64,000 nt of DNA, from NCBI GenBank assembly GCA_907164885.2, contig OU015493.1, positions 220,893,281 through 220,957,280 of the forward strand, written 5' to 3'. The stretch is from Dolomedes plantarius. Taxonomy: Eukaryota; Arthropoda; Arachnida; Araneae; Dolomedidae. The stretch's first letter is position 1. Each line of letters opens with the position of its first letter. The translations under genes were made by a program, and so were the position numbers. Positions 11,937 to 23,486 of the stretch are shown in pieces. The notes beneath the pieces are model-generated. The model saw nothing but the letters and a program-made list of their open reading frames with translations. It did no database searches and was not told where the DNA came from.

Positions 11937-12710
11937 TGTTATTAAAACTTTCGGTAAACTTTTGCATTCTGTGTGTGTCATTGGTAAAATCTTTATTAAA
12001 AATGTGATAATGTTCTCAATAACTGTCTATATAAGCTCTTTGCTTTCAAAATACTTTAAGAAAGTCTTTAGGTATCATTCTGTTCAAAATAAATAAGAAC
12101 TTAGCCCAAAGTTATTTGTAAAGGTGTCATATTCCCCTTTTTATTTTAGTGATAAGCAAGTTTATAAAGAACTCTACTTTTCAATACTTCTTAGTTTGAT
12201 AAATCGTTCAATTTTTATTATGGCATTATAAGAAAATATTGGTTTCTTTACAGAATTTTGAAAGTGGAATCTAGCTTCATATCGCAGTCGTTTTGGAAGA
12301 CCAAAGCTGACTTGGATTCACCATAGCTCACTTGGATAAATAACCTGCGTAAGTTTGTGTAACTTTTTTTTTTCTCGACATATACTTTTGTTTTCAGCAG
12401 TAGAGTCGTGGCCAAAATCACTGTTTTTAATATTTTTTAGATTTATTCTGAACTTTAATTCAAATTTTTCAATGAAAAAACTATAAAAATATTTATTAAA
12501 GAACAAAAAATTTCAAATTAATTTTTTTTAACTTATATGCTAATCTCAACTTTCTCATAAACGTTGGTCTCAATAATTTGTGGATTGAATATTGATTTCC
12601 TTTGTTTATTCTTTTTTAACTGTGAAGCCTGTTGTTAAGGTTTTAGGTGAGTGAGAAAGTGTAGTCCAGGGATTAACATGACTCTTGTGAAAGTCTTTTT
12701 AACTCTTGCC
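11937..12710. repeat. Tandem duplication, copy A
   Basis: Shares ordered blocks with 12,798-14,040: a phrase with TGTGTGTGTCATT (11,972 and 12,840), TTATTATGGCATTATAAGAAAATA (matched near 12,216 and 13,518) and GCCTGTTGTTAA (12,628 and 13,961). Divergence is substantial, so the duplication is old. Confidence 0.75.
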
Positions 12711-12797
12711 GAAAAAGAGGTTTATATTATAAAAGTATAAAATGCCAAGGTTTATTTAAAAAATGTAAAATCTGTTCATGGACAAAGTTTGTTTATA

Positions 12798-14040
12798 AAA
12801 CTAGATTTTTATTAAAACTTTAGGTAAACTTTTGTATTCTGTGTGTGTCATTTGAAAAATCTTCATTAAAAATGTGAGAATGTCCTCAATAACTGATTTA
12901 TAAGCTATTTGTTTTCAAGACTTTTAGAGAGTATTTAGTTGTCATGTTGTGCAAAATAAATAAGAACTTACTGGTACAAAGCATAGACGTGCCCCCCCCC
13001 CCCTAACTTAACTTGAAATAAATTAAAACGTTAATAGAAGTTCAGTTAAATCAGAAAATTGTAGAAAACTTTTAAGAAAGTTGTTTTTTTCCCATTTTTT
13101 TAAACTGTGAAACTGAAAATACCGATTATGTCTTTAGCCCTAACATAGTTTTTAACAATGATATGATCCATAACAAAAATTCGATGCTACATTTTTTTTC
13201 TTCTTTTATTTATATTACATTTATTTTTATCATTGTATAACTTTTTGAATACTACTCAAACATCAATTCTATTGTTACTCAATTTCACAAAATCATAATA
13301 TTTCAAATTTCAAGGATCGATCGGTAGTCAATGCGCTGAGAAGGGCCCTAGCTGAATTCAATTTGTGCCAGTCCCAAATGTTAGAAGCACGCTACGCCTA
13401 TGGTCCAAAGTATACATGCAAGGGGGTCATACTACCTTTTTTATTTCACTGATAAGCAAATTTATAATGAACTCTGCTTTTCAATGCTTCTTGGTGTCAC
13501 AAATCACTCTACTTTTTATTATGGCATTATAAGAAAATATTGGTTTCTTTACAGAATTCTGAAACTGGAATCCATCTTCACCTCATTGTGATTTCCTTCG
13601 AAAGATTCCATAGCTCACTTGGCAGTGTGCTCGATTCATAATCTGTAAGTTGATTTGAACCTCACTGAACCAATTTTTTTTTTATTCTCTACATATCCTT
13701 TTTTTTCAACTTGTGGGCAAAATCCCAAAGTTGTGAATATATTTTTTTAAAATTTATTTTTTGTACTTAAATTTAAATTTTTCTATGAAAAACCATAAAA
13801 AATATTTATATTACATAATTCTTAATTAATAAACAACTCAAATTTTCAAATTTCTCTTTGTATATTTTATATGCTAATCCGAACAGTCTTATAAACTTTG
13901 GTTGCAGTAATATGTGGATTGATATTGATTTCCTTTATCCATTATATTTTTAACTGACAAGCCTGTTGTTAAAGTATTAGGTATGTCCGAAAGTGCAGTT
14001 CAGGGACTTCAGTTAACCATGACTCTTGTGAAAGTCTTTT
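12798..14040. repeat. Tandem duplication, copy B, with ~430 bp extra
   Basis: Same block order as copy A, but about 430 bp (12,975-13,400) has no counterpart in A. That extra part includes a C10 run at 12,993. Copy B keeps the better-preserved tRNA-like unit. Confidence 0.75.
13604..13682 (+). tRNA. Degenerate tRNA-Met(CAT)-like sequence
   Basis: TAGCTCACTTGGCAGTG matches a D arm with A box. TTCATAA matches an anticodon loop with CAT, and GATTTGAACC matches a decayed T arm/B box. A T9 run at 13,674-13,682 would be a Pol III terminator. The acceptor stem pairs poorly. The equivalent place in copy A (about 12,322-12,372) is more decayed but keeps CCATAGCTCACTTGG and a T9 run. A tRNA pseudogene or SINE head is more likely than a working tRNA. 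Confidence 0.4.
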
Positions 14041-14844
14041 ATCATAACTGCTTACCAAAAAATATTTTATATTTTTATATTATCCTTATAATAGTTGCCG
14101 TGTTCTGTAGTCGACTCTGTCCGTAACGCGTCCGGAGCGACCACCTCATATCCATCCATTTGGCATCCATTTTGTTTTATGAGTTAGGCTTAACAAGTTA
14201 AAAGTAAAGTTCAAAAAGATTATTTGCCAACTAAACACAAATAATTGTAATTAAAACAGCGTAATATCGACACAAATCAACTTTATTTCGATCAATTTTA
14301 TTTCAAAATTATCTCTTCATTAGAGAATTATCTCTTTTCCGCCACCTTTCGCGTTATCATAGTGTTTCTCAGAACTTGAAAATGTAAACACAAGTGAGTC
14401 ATTCATTCACCGTGATTCGTTAATTTAAGAAAAATTGAATCAGAATTTTTTTCACAGTAAAACAGGTTTTCAATATTTTAACCATATATAATATATATAT
14501 TTTAATATATACTATATATTTTTTAATACATAATATATAATATATATTACAATACAGTATTACAATTTAATATTACAATAATGTCGAATTTAGTTGCAAA
14601 CTTGACGCATGCGCAGTGATATGTTCCAAACTGTACGTCACAAAAGCTAGCCGGTTCAAAAGGCCAAATCTTCAGTATACAGATTTTTTGCATTTACAAC
14701 ACATGGAATTCTATATATTCCACATCTAATACGTGTTTAGTAACGATTCAATAACTTTGTATGATTTTTAATCAGAATTTCTTTAGTTTATATATATTAT
14801 TTTTGCTATATTTATATATTTATACATATATATATATTATATAT
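14041..14844. other. AT-rich DNA with Helitron-like fragments
   Basis: 14,336-14,400 (CCGCCACCTTTCGCGTT, then AAAATGTAAACA) and 14,460-14,640 (ATTTTAACCATATA, GACGCATGCGCAGTGATATG) resemble parts of 17,036-17,150 and 18,569-18,660. They are old copies of the Helitron-associated repeat there. Nothing else is recognised. Confidence 0.45.
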
Positions 14845-15615
14845 ATATTTAACAATATATAATATATGTACATTAAATTGAAATACACATGCAAAAATTT
14901 TTTGCAAGTGAATAATTTGTATGATATTTTAATCTGATTTTCTTTATATATTTTATTTTTGCTTAATATATTCATACATAGCCTATTTATACATATATAT
15001 AGCATAAGATATAATATATGTACATTAAATTGAAATACACATGTAAAAATTTTTTGCACGTGAATAATTTGCATGATATTTTAATCTGATTTTCTTTATA
15101 TATTTTATTTTTGCTTAATATATTTATACATAGCCTATTTATACATATATATAGCATAAGATATAATATATGTATATTAAATTGAAATACACGTGCAAAA
15201 ATTTTTTGCACGTGAATAATTTGCATGATATTTTAATCTGATTTTCTTTATATATTTTATTTTTGCTTAATATATTTATACATAGCCTATTTATACATAT
15301 ATATAGCATAATATATAATATATGTACATTAAATTGAAATACACGTGCAAAAATTTTTTGCACATGAATAATTTGCATGATATTTTAATCTGATTTTCTT
15401 TATATATTGTATTTTTGCTTAATATATTTATACTTAGCCTATTTATACATATATATAGCATAAGATATAATATATGTACATTAAATTGAAATACACATGC
15501 AAAAATTATTTGCACGTGAATAATTTGCATGATATTTTAATCTGATTTTATTTATATATTTTATTTTTGTTTAATATATTTATACATAGCCTATTTATAC
15601 ATATATATAGCATAA
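14845..15615. repeat. 152-bp tandem repeat, about five units
   Basis: Five head-to-tail units with a constant 152-bp period, 90% or more alike by eye. Each has a near-palindrome CACGTGCAAAAA/TTTTTGCACGTG with a one-base centre, best in the middle units. The repeated ~79-codon minus-strand frames are a by-product of the period and are not genes. Confidence 0.93.
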
Positions 15616-15851
15616 TACATGATTATATAAAATATTTATATTACATTGAAATAGATTGAATTAGCAGTATTGTTTCTAAATATCTGGCTGCATTAGTTAG
15701 ACTGTACAAGTCGGATTTTAAAATCAGCTGCAAGCATGGTTTTTTTTTCCAAGACTGTTTTTTAATTATAAACTTCAATATTTTTTTAAAAAAACCTCAC
15801 TGTAATAATTTTTAGTAAAGCATTCTATTGCGATGATAGTGTATCTTTTAA

Positions 15852-16690
15852 GGTGACTGCCTACGTTGAAAATTTCATTTTTTGACTATTTTGGTCAATT
15901 TTATTTTTTCCAGGAATCGTGCAATTCAATCTTTTCTCTTTTCAAAACCGTTTTGATTTTCATTCTACATCAATTAGAAGCAGAGTTATAGCTATTTTAA
16001 AAAATGTCTGCTACAAAATTGAAGTGGCAAACAACTTGAACTGAGTTTTTCTCAGAATTATGTTTTTAGCACAAATCTTTACCGTTATCATGATATTTCA
16101 CACAATAATACATATAATTTGATAAAATTTTCGGGAAATGTTTTAGATGCTATTGTTAATGAAATGACGCTCAATAATTGATGCATAATAATAAATAGTT
16201 AAATAGTTTTTGTTTTGGCAGCAGCATACGCCGAAATTTTCAAAAGTGGGTGGGGGGGGGGGGTTACTATGAAAAAGTAGTTTTCAGCAATCAGTGCAGA
16301 GCTTGAACCTATTTAAGTAATATATGTAATCAGAAAAAATGGGGGGGGTTAACCCCCATCAACCCCTCCCCTGCATACGCCACTGTGTTTGGGGCTGTTT
16401 TTATAAGGAGAGGAATGATGAATTGGGGGAAATTTTCATATTGCAACATTTTTGCATTTTAAAATTTCTCTTAGATTGTGGGTCATTTAAGATAACTGTC
16501 AGATGTGCCGCATTTTAGCTAATTTTCATTGAAAATTACTTCAAATTGACCAATTTATAAAAAAGTATGGTATTTACTGGCAAGTTTTTGTTTATTTTTT
16601 AATTTTCAAGTGCTATTTTACCATAAAAAACAAAAAAATCTTTAAAAAATGATTTTTTAAAAAAATTGGCTCCAAATGTAGGCAGTCACC
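15852..16690. mobile_element. MITE with GGTGACTGCCTACGTT ends, copy 1
   Basis: Inverted termini GGTGACTGCCTACGTT are flanked on both sides by TTAA (15,848-15,851 and 16,691-16,694). TTAA duplication fits piggyBac- or Kolobok-type transposases, though a TA duplication with an extra terminal A is also possible. A second copy is at 36,083-36,987 inside the satellite. This copy carries a nested 167-bp element. No coding region. Confidence 0.85.
16219..16385. mobile_element. Small hAT-like MITE nested in the previous MITE
   Basis: Starts CAGCAGCATACGC and ends GCATACGCCACTG (inverted CAGTGGCGTATGC), imperfect inverted repeats with a CAG start. Flanks TGTTTTGG (16,211-16,218) and TGTTTGGG (16,386-16,393) form an 8-bp duplication with one mismatch. 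The second copy of the host MITE (near 36,606) shows the uninterrupted empty site, which confirms an insertion. It contains G-rich runs. Confidence 0.75.
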
Positions 16691-16694
16691 TTAA

Positions 16695-17521
16695 AACAAT
16701 ATTTCAGGTGATTATAAGGGGACATTTTATTATTTTGTTTTGTGCCACTTTCTCGAATTATATTACTTTATTTTTCAGATCTAATAAAAAAAAGTATTAA
16801 AAAATTTCACCTTCAAATTAGAAAACAATTTAAAATTAACAAATCAGACAGCAAACATTCAAGTAAATTTCAATGTTCTAAATTGCAACACATCAGTTTG
16901 CAAAACAGTATATTATTTTCTAATATTCACGTTTTTACATGTACTATCTACGGTATGTACTGTATAGTAGTGTGCTTTTCAGAGCGAATACCTAACATAA
17001 CGGCAAAATTTTCTTAAATTTTTAAAAGTCTGTAATTTTCCGATACCTTTCACGTTTTCATAGCGTTTCAATTAAATTAATAACAAGTATTCATTTTATA
17101 TATTCGGGACATGAAAATGTAAACATGAAGTTAGTCATTCATTCATCTTTTTTTTTTTTATAAGATGAATGAATGACTAACTTCATGTTTACATTTTTAC
17201 AGAATATTATTTTCTAATATTCTGTAAAAATTTCTTATATTTTAACAAGGTTATGAATCTTTTTTTTATTGGAACTGTTCAATTACTTACCATCAAGTTT
17301 TGACAGGTACTGTCTATGGTATGTACTGTATAGTAGTATGCTTTTCAGAGCGAATACCTAACATAACGGCAAAATTTTCTTAAATTTTTAAAAGTCTAAA
17401 TTTTCCAATACCTTTCACGTTTTCATAGCGTTTCAATTAAATTAATAACAAGTATTCATTTTATATATTCGGGACATGAAAATGTAAACATGAAGTTAGT
17501 CATTCATTATTCTTTTTTTTT

Positions 17522-17552
<31 letters not shown>

Positions 17553-17562
17553 TTTAACCATA
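16695..17562 (+). repeat. Duplicated Helitron-associated sequence with hairpin
   Basis: A ~360-bp module (TATGGTATGTACTGTATAGT, then AGCGAATACCTAACATAA, then CTTTCACGTTTTCATAGCG) occurs twice, at about 16,945-17,155 and 17,310-17,515. Between them a ~35-bp inverted repeat (17,114-17,148 with 17,162-17,198) surrounds a T-rich loop. Near 17,291 a decayed hairpin resembles the Helitron 3' end at 18,839-18,866. These look like body segments of the Helitron that ends at 18,866. Confidence 0.55.
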
Positions 17563-18568
17563 CTAGCCACTGCGTGACCAGCATGGTCACTTTTAGTTTT
17601 AAATTTCCTTTTGCAAAACAACGCAACTGAAAGTGACATATGTAAGGAATGTTACAATTACCTGTCATCATAAATATATGTTGTTAAGGGGTATTCTCTA
17701 TTAAGCTGATTCTAAAACATCGTGATCAAAAAATGTGAATTTCCATTACCTTAGAACAGAGTTAAAGATAAGACTGAGAAAGCCCACGTCAATGATTTTA
17801 AAAATTACATCCCTCTTTGTATGTACTATTTTTCAAAATTAAGATATCTATACTTTATCATTACAACAAATAAGAAATTGCAGGGGGAAAATTTTAAATA
17901 TAGTGTTGATTACATCACTCTCTGTATGAATTACTGTTAACAATTCAGATATCTACACTTAATCATATTAAATAATAAATTGCTGGAAAAATTTATTCAT
18001 TTATAAAATGGAGCAAAAATTCAGCAATTTTTCAAAATTAAGATATCTACACTTTACCATTACAAGAAATAAGAAATTGTTGGGGGGAAATTTTAAATAC
18101 AGTGTTGATTACATCACTCTCTGTATGTATTACTGTACACAATTCAGATATCTACACTTAATCATATTAAATAATAAATTCTTGGGAAAATTTCCTCACT
18201 TATAAAATGGAGCAAAAATTCAGCAAGTACTTAAAATATAGTGTGGATTTCAACTATGATATTCATAAAACTTCTTGATATACAGATTTGAGTATTTCAA
18301 AAGTAGGAGATACTAAAGCGACAAAATCAAAAGAATGGATTCTAGATAAACCTACATACAACTGTAAATGGTTAAACACTGGATTTGATAGGTCTAAACA
18401 TGTATTGTCAAAAGATCAGCGGTTGTAACTTATGCGGCCACTACACACACGCGGTTTTAAATTGCGGACAGCCGCTGTTTACATCCGGTAGTTGCAGCCG
18501 TTGCCATTCGAAGTGTAGAAATATCGTAGATTTTTGTGCCGCATACCTACGCGTTTTATATATAGGGA
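17563..18568 (-). mobile_element. Non-autonomous Helitron, 1,006 bp
   Basis: Minus strand: 5' TCCCTATATATA at 18,568, and 3' CTAG at 17,566-17,563 preceded by a perfect hairpin GTGACC-ATGCT-GGTCAC. It lies between A (17,562) and T (18,569). It shares ends with 4,238-4,866 but has more internal minisatellite units, which accounts for much of its extra length. It is inserted into an older Helitron, whose 3' end lies at 18,866. Confidence 0.88.
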
Positions 18569-18866
18569 TTATTTTAACCAGATATTACAATAATATCAAA
18601 TTTTGTATTTTCGGAAAGTTGCAAACTCGGCGCATGGATAGTGATATGTTCAAAAGTGTCTGTACGGTAGCGTGCTTTTCAAAGCGAATACCTAATATAA
18701 CCGCAAAATATTCTTACATTTTTTTTAAGTGTTTTATTGAATATTTCTAAATTACCAGCACACGTGGCTTTCATATGAATTTCTAAAATTTTAATAAGGT
18801 TATGAACCCTTTTTTTTATTGGAATGTTTACTTAATAACCGTCAAGTTTTGACGGGTACCATCTAG
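18569..18866 (+). mobile_element. 3' end of an older Helitron (plus strand)
   Basis: Ends with the hairpin CCGTCA-AGTTT-TGACGG, then GTACCATCTAG at 18,866 followed by T, the Helitron 3' signature. The body is split by the 17,563-18,568 insertion and probably extends left to about 16,700. No 5' TC end was identified. The 3' end closely resembles the end of the palindromic Helitron at 24,799. Confidence 0.65.
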
Positions 18867-19388
18867 TAAAGATATAAAATGCCAAGGGTTATTTTACTCT
18901 TGATAGTTAATGTTAAAATTTTTTTTAATTTAATTATCAGAATTTCATGAGAAGTAGTTAGAAGTTCATTCATAATTCCTTACAGAAGTAATAATAATAA
19001 TAATAATGCTTTTGATGTATTAGATCATTCGTTGATGAGCTAATAGGTAGTTGAATGTCATTTGGAATACTAACTTCTGCCTAGTATTTAATTTTTTTAT
19101 TATTTCATTGTCAAATTTTGGTGGAGATCTGTCTATAAAATATATTTTTGTGTGCAACTGTTATTATAAAGTGTAAGGATAAGGGCAGTAAAAAAATATT
19201 CCAAAATATATTATTTAGGTTCAGTTAATTATTAAAGAATTGTTGACTATAATAAGGTTATGTTTGCAAGTGTGTAGGTTTTTGGTACTTTTCCGTTAGC
19301 CGGGCGCATTTGGCGTTCGTCCTATTAAGTATCGTCATTGGCGATTATGAGAAGTCGCCAACATAACAACCCTAGGAAATCAGCTTAA

Positions 19389-20962
19389 CCTGAGAGTAGT
19401 CGCGCCTTTTCTTAGAACGCCAGTAGTCGCGTTCGGTCCATTTGCCGCCCACTACCACTTCGTCGAAAACAGAGTTGAAATTTGTTGGTGTTACTAGATA
19501 ATCGGAAACGGAGAACATACAGATAAAATTATTGATTGAATTTGGAAAGATACATATTACAACAATTACTATACATTTAATTTAAGTATATATTCAGTTG
19601 ACATTTACATAAATATTTTTAATAGCTTTTTTACAAAATAATTTTAAATAATAAAAAATATTAAATAATTTGACTGAATTTATAAAGATACAGTGAATTA
19701 CTAATTAGTATAAATTTTCAACTATAAATTTGAAATCGTTCTGAAATAAATCATTTTGAAGGACAGAACCGCAGTAAAAGATACAATTTACATCATTCAT
19801 TCATTTAATTAAAATAAATATCCATTGTATGTTTGAAAGCATGCTATTAATATTTCAGTTAATGTTTATGTAATAATATTTCTTAAAACAATAAAAACAG
19901 GATGAAAATTTCTCTGAAATTATAAATATGCAGCAAAAATTTATTTTTAATGAATTGCCACTTGTAGATTGAAAAGCATTATTTCGGAAAAATATGTTAC
20001 AGAATTGAACACCAGCAAAGTTAATTTTGTTATACCCCGGAACCAAACATTCATTGAATTTGTAATAAAAGAATGTTGCTATGGCGTTGTTAAATAAATT
20101 TGTATTTTCATTTACAGTAAAAATTTTAAAAATAGATAATTTTTAAAAAAATACTTTCCCGATTCTTGTAATTATAGCATAAACATTAGTTGTATTATCC
20201 AAAAAAGAAAAAGATTTTTATTTTCATAACTTCTAATCTACATTAGGAAACTCGCATTGTTTTGCACATTCTACCCACAAATTAAACGTAAGTTCTTTGC
20301 AGATATGCAGACTACAATGTTCACAAAATTGTTTTGTTTTTCTATTTAGCTTTGTTGGGCAAAAACTACACCTTTCAGTTTTTGGAGATCGAAGAAATTT
20401 TTTTGGGAGTTCACCACAAAATTATCTGATCTTTCTTTTCAAAGGGTTTAACAATGTTGTTATTTGTGTTCTTTTATTTATATGCTCCCTTAATAAATCT
20501 AAATCAGTTCATTCAAAAATAGCGACGAACTACCTTTTTTCCCGTAGTTTTAATGCTTCCTGAACCGTTAAAAAATTTTTATTAGACATACTAAAAATAG
20601 CAAAATGGTCTTATAGCAAAAGAACAGAAAGAAATACAGACTAAAGTCTACTGATCAAACAAGGCTTACTGAGAATCTACGATTCAAAGAATCAAACTTC
20701 CCTCCCAAGGAATTCGCGGAATGGGAGGGGGGAAAAGGAACTACGCAACTGCTCGCGCCGCGGTCATTTAGACCGATAAGAAGTTTAGAATGCAATAAAA
20801 TTCTGAGAAAACACACGAATGACTTGCAATTTTACTACACAACAGGGGTGACAGTCAAGGTCAGCTACGCGGAGTTTCTCCATTGTACCTTTAAGGGGAG
20901 ATGGGTTACAGAAAGATAACTGATTTCGGCGGCAAATAGACCGACGCGCGACTACTCCCGGG
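19389..20962 (-). mobile_element. piggyBac-type remnant nested in the previous element
   Basis: Flanked by TTAA at 19,385-19,388 and 20,963-20,966, the invariant piggyBac target. Ends are CCTGAGAGTAGTCGCGC on the left and CCCGGGAGTAGTCGCGC inverted on the right. Near both ends the phrase GGTC-ATTTGCCG recurs in inverted orientation. At 1,574 bp it is shorter than autonomous elements, and only a C-terminal transposase fragment is readable. Confidence 0.82.
20233..20410 (-). pseudogene. piggyBac transposase C-terminal cysteine-rich domain (remnant)
   Basis: The minus strand reads LPKKFLRSPKTERCSFC, then NRKTKQFCEHCSLHICKE, then WVECAKQCE and a TAG stop at 20,235-20,233. Cysteine spacing C-x2-C then C-x2-C-x4-C then C-x3-C, with RKTK between the first pairs, matches the zinc-ribbon end of piggyBac transposases, which helps bind the transposon ends. 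Upstream the frame is broken by a stop within about 15 codons, and the DDD catalytic core is not recognisable. It supports the TTAA-based classification of the surrounding element. Confidence 0.7.
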
Positions 20963-22284
20963 TTAATAGGTAATAGATGGACTAAATTGTGAAGAAGCAT
21001 TGTCACACACGAAACGTTGGAATTAAATGATAGATCAACGGGTATGAATCATGTGAGAGAGCACAATTAAGTTCAGAGACCCAGCTATATAACCCCGAAA
21101 TTCACATGAATAAAAATTGGAAACAAATTAACCACAAACTTTATTAGCTTTCTTCGCAATCGCACAAAAGATTGAGCAGTTGCGATGAAGCACCATATGG
21201 CGACATGAAAAAACACTGAGGAACGGCAAGCCACCATTTGCAATCGTACTGGCTGAATTTCTTGGGCGACGACAAAAAGAGGTTCCTTTTGAAGACATCT
21301 TGCAGGAATTTAAGATTTTTGGCCTCCAAATTAATTATTTACGTTAAAGAACAAAGTGAATGCTTTCTTATATATTTTGTTTTTTCACATACACGTATCA
21401 CGGGAGTTACAGTTAAATAAACAAAATGTGATTTAAGAGCCATATTTGGCGATATATAACTTGCTCCCGTCTAACGGAAAAGTACCAGGTTTTTTTTAAT
21501 GGTGTATTATTTGGTTTATCTAAGTTAAGTTGAAAAATGATGCAAGCATACAAAGATTGACTGGCTGTCAATGTTGAGTGCAGTGGCATAGATTATTTCA
21601 CAAAGTGCAATAAAATACTTTTAACTTTTCAAACTGAACTTCTAACGAGAATTTTAAAAAAAATTTAATAAAACTTTTAAAATTGAAAATAGTTTCATGG
21701 ATTTAAAGAATGGAACAGAACACCTGTATGGTCAACTAAGTCATGGATAAAAGATGCAGCCCTAAAAGCAAAAGGCCTGGTTTCTGTATACTTTTATAAT
21801 AATCATGTTACAACAGTATACAGAAACCAGGCTTTTTGCTTTTAGAACTGAATCGTTTATCCATGAATTTGTTTACTATACGGGTTTTCCTATTCCATTG
21901 TTAAGATCTGTGAAAATACTCTCATTAGCAAAATATTTTTTAAAAAATTTTAATTTGTGTTAGAAGCTTGGTTTAAAAAGTCTAAGTGTTTCTTCACGTT
22001 TTATAATATAATCTATGCCATTTCACTCACCATTGACAGCTAGTCAATATTACCCACCTCATTTTTCAAATTAACCTAGACTAATTAAACAGTATATCAT
22101 AACAATTGTTTAGTAATTACTGAATCTAAATAGTATATTTTGAATAATTTCTTACTGTGGATATCCCTAATAACAGCTACTCGCAAATAAAAAATATTTT
22201 ATACACAGATCTCCACCATAATTTGACAATTAAGTAACAAAAGATATGCTCTATTCAAATATTATGCAGAAGTTAGTATCCCAA

Positions 22285-23135
22285 ATTACTTTCTACCACA
22301 TTTTTTGTAAAACCAATTACTGTGAAAGCTACATCATATAATAAATGTTTACTTTATTCATTATTATAGTAATAGATTAGTTGTTAAAGAGTATTCACCC
22401 TTTTCACTAAATTTCTGAGTACAGTAAGACATTCAATCCTGTCAATTACATTATTTGTTATTACAGATATAAATAAAATAGATTAGAATGCTTTGATAGA
22501 GTACAATAATTGAAAGCTGACCGAGAGACTTGTTTAGAATGACAACAACATTTTTTTCTTCACTATCGAGAATCACTCTCACATTGGAAGTAAAGAAATA
22601 CAAGAATGAAGATTGAATACTAAATAAAATGTTAGCATATAAAATCTTAAATTTCTAAATCTGACCCAGCATCTGTTTTAATGCTCTCTATGGCATGTTG
22701 TAATCAGATTTAGAAATTTAAGATTTTGTATGCTAATGTTTTACTTAGCATTCAATCTTTATTCTTGTGTTTCTCTACTTTCAACAACATTATTCTCAAC
22801 AGTAAAGAGGAAATTTTGGTGTCATTCTAGACAAGTCTCTGATTCAGCTTTCAATGTTGAGCTGAAATTATGCTCAACATTAAAAGCTTATTATTGTACT
22901 CTTATCAAGGCAATCTACCCTATTTTATTTATATCTATAATAACAAATTAATCGACATGGTTGGGTTTTCTACTGTACAGAGAGAAATTTAGTGAAAAGG
23001 GGAATACTCTTTAACAAATATTTTATAACTATTTTCTATTAGTATATTTATATAATCAAGTAAATATTTATTACATGATGTAGTTTTCACAGCATGTAAT
23101 TGGTTTTACAAAAAATGTAGGAATTTTGGAAGTAG
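22285..23135. repeat. Imperfect inverted repeat with ~40-bp loop
   Basis: Arms about 22,285-22,666 and 22,706-23,135. The inner arms (AAATCTTAAATTTCTAAATC and complement) match very well; outer blocks such as CCCTTTTCACTAAATTTCT and TAATAAATGTTTACTT match with scattered changes. It directly adjoins the preceding hairpin, whose outer end shares sequence with it. Confidence 0.85.
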
Positions 23136-23486
23136 TTATCAATAAAATGACAACAGATTTAAAACTGCACTCATGTGTTGGGTGCTGTTTTATATCAAGT
23201 TTTTTTAAACCCCTGTCTGAGAATTTATATTTCCTAATTGGATTTAATTAATTCTACTTCATCAACAATGAATTTTTTCAACTATTTTTACAACAATAAA
23301 TTACCCTTTAATGTACTAAACTATGAAAAAAATAATTTTCTTATCTGCAGAGCATTTACTAACTCTACATCAAAAAATAATTTAAATAAATTCTTCTTTT
23401 GATTCATAAATTATATCAGGGGATGGGAGTCATTTTCCTTTCACATAAATTTATGAACTGATTTTCTCTTTCTTTTTTTTCCCTAG
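23136..23486. other. AT-rich DNA ending in a strong splice acceptor
   Basis: No gene is seen until the polypyrimidine tract TTTTCTCTTTC-T8-CCCTAG at 23,462-23,486, a textbook 3' splice site. A TGTACTAAACTATG-like segment near 23,312 resembles one near 23,795, so part of this stretch is repeated. Confidence 0.45.

Larger units (their letters stand above)
19284..21486. mobile_element. 2.2-kb DNA transposon with 8-bp target duplication
   Basis: Perfect 16-bp inverted termini GGTACTTTTCCGTTAG are flanked by the direct 8-bp repeat AGGTTTTT (19,276-19,283 and 21,487-21,494). Eight-base duplications occur in the hAT, P and Merlin groups; the GG start fits Merlin best, but I see no transposase of any of these. 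Most of its interior is a piggyBac remnant, so the original element was about 630 bp. Confidence 0.85.
19050..22295. repeat. Large imperfect hairpin split by a transposon
   Basis: Left arm 19,050-19,283 continued at 21,495-21,780; right arm 21,815-22,295; centre near 21,800. Inner arms share CCTGGTTTCTGTATAC and its complement; outer arms share GGTGGAGATCTGT (19,119) and ACAGATCTCCACC (22,205). Arms of roughly 500 bp are diverged. The original hairpin existed before the 2.2-kb element inserted into its left arm. Confidence 0.8.

Noticed and set aside
14820..15530. Regularly spaced repeats that might suggest a CRISPR array or a multi-copy gene
   Set aside because: There are no unique spacers: the full 152-bp unit repeats without variable segments, and the DNA is eukaryotic.
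19284..21486. Treating the whole 2.2-kb element as a piggyBac
   Set aside because: The outer ends have an 8-bp duplication, while the TTAA-flanked piggyBac ends are internal at 19,385 and 20,966.
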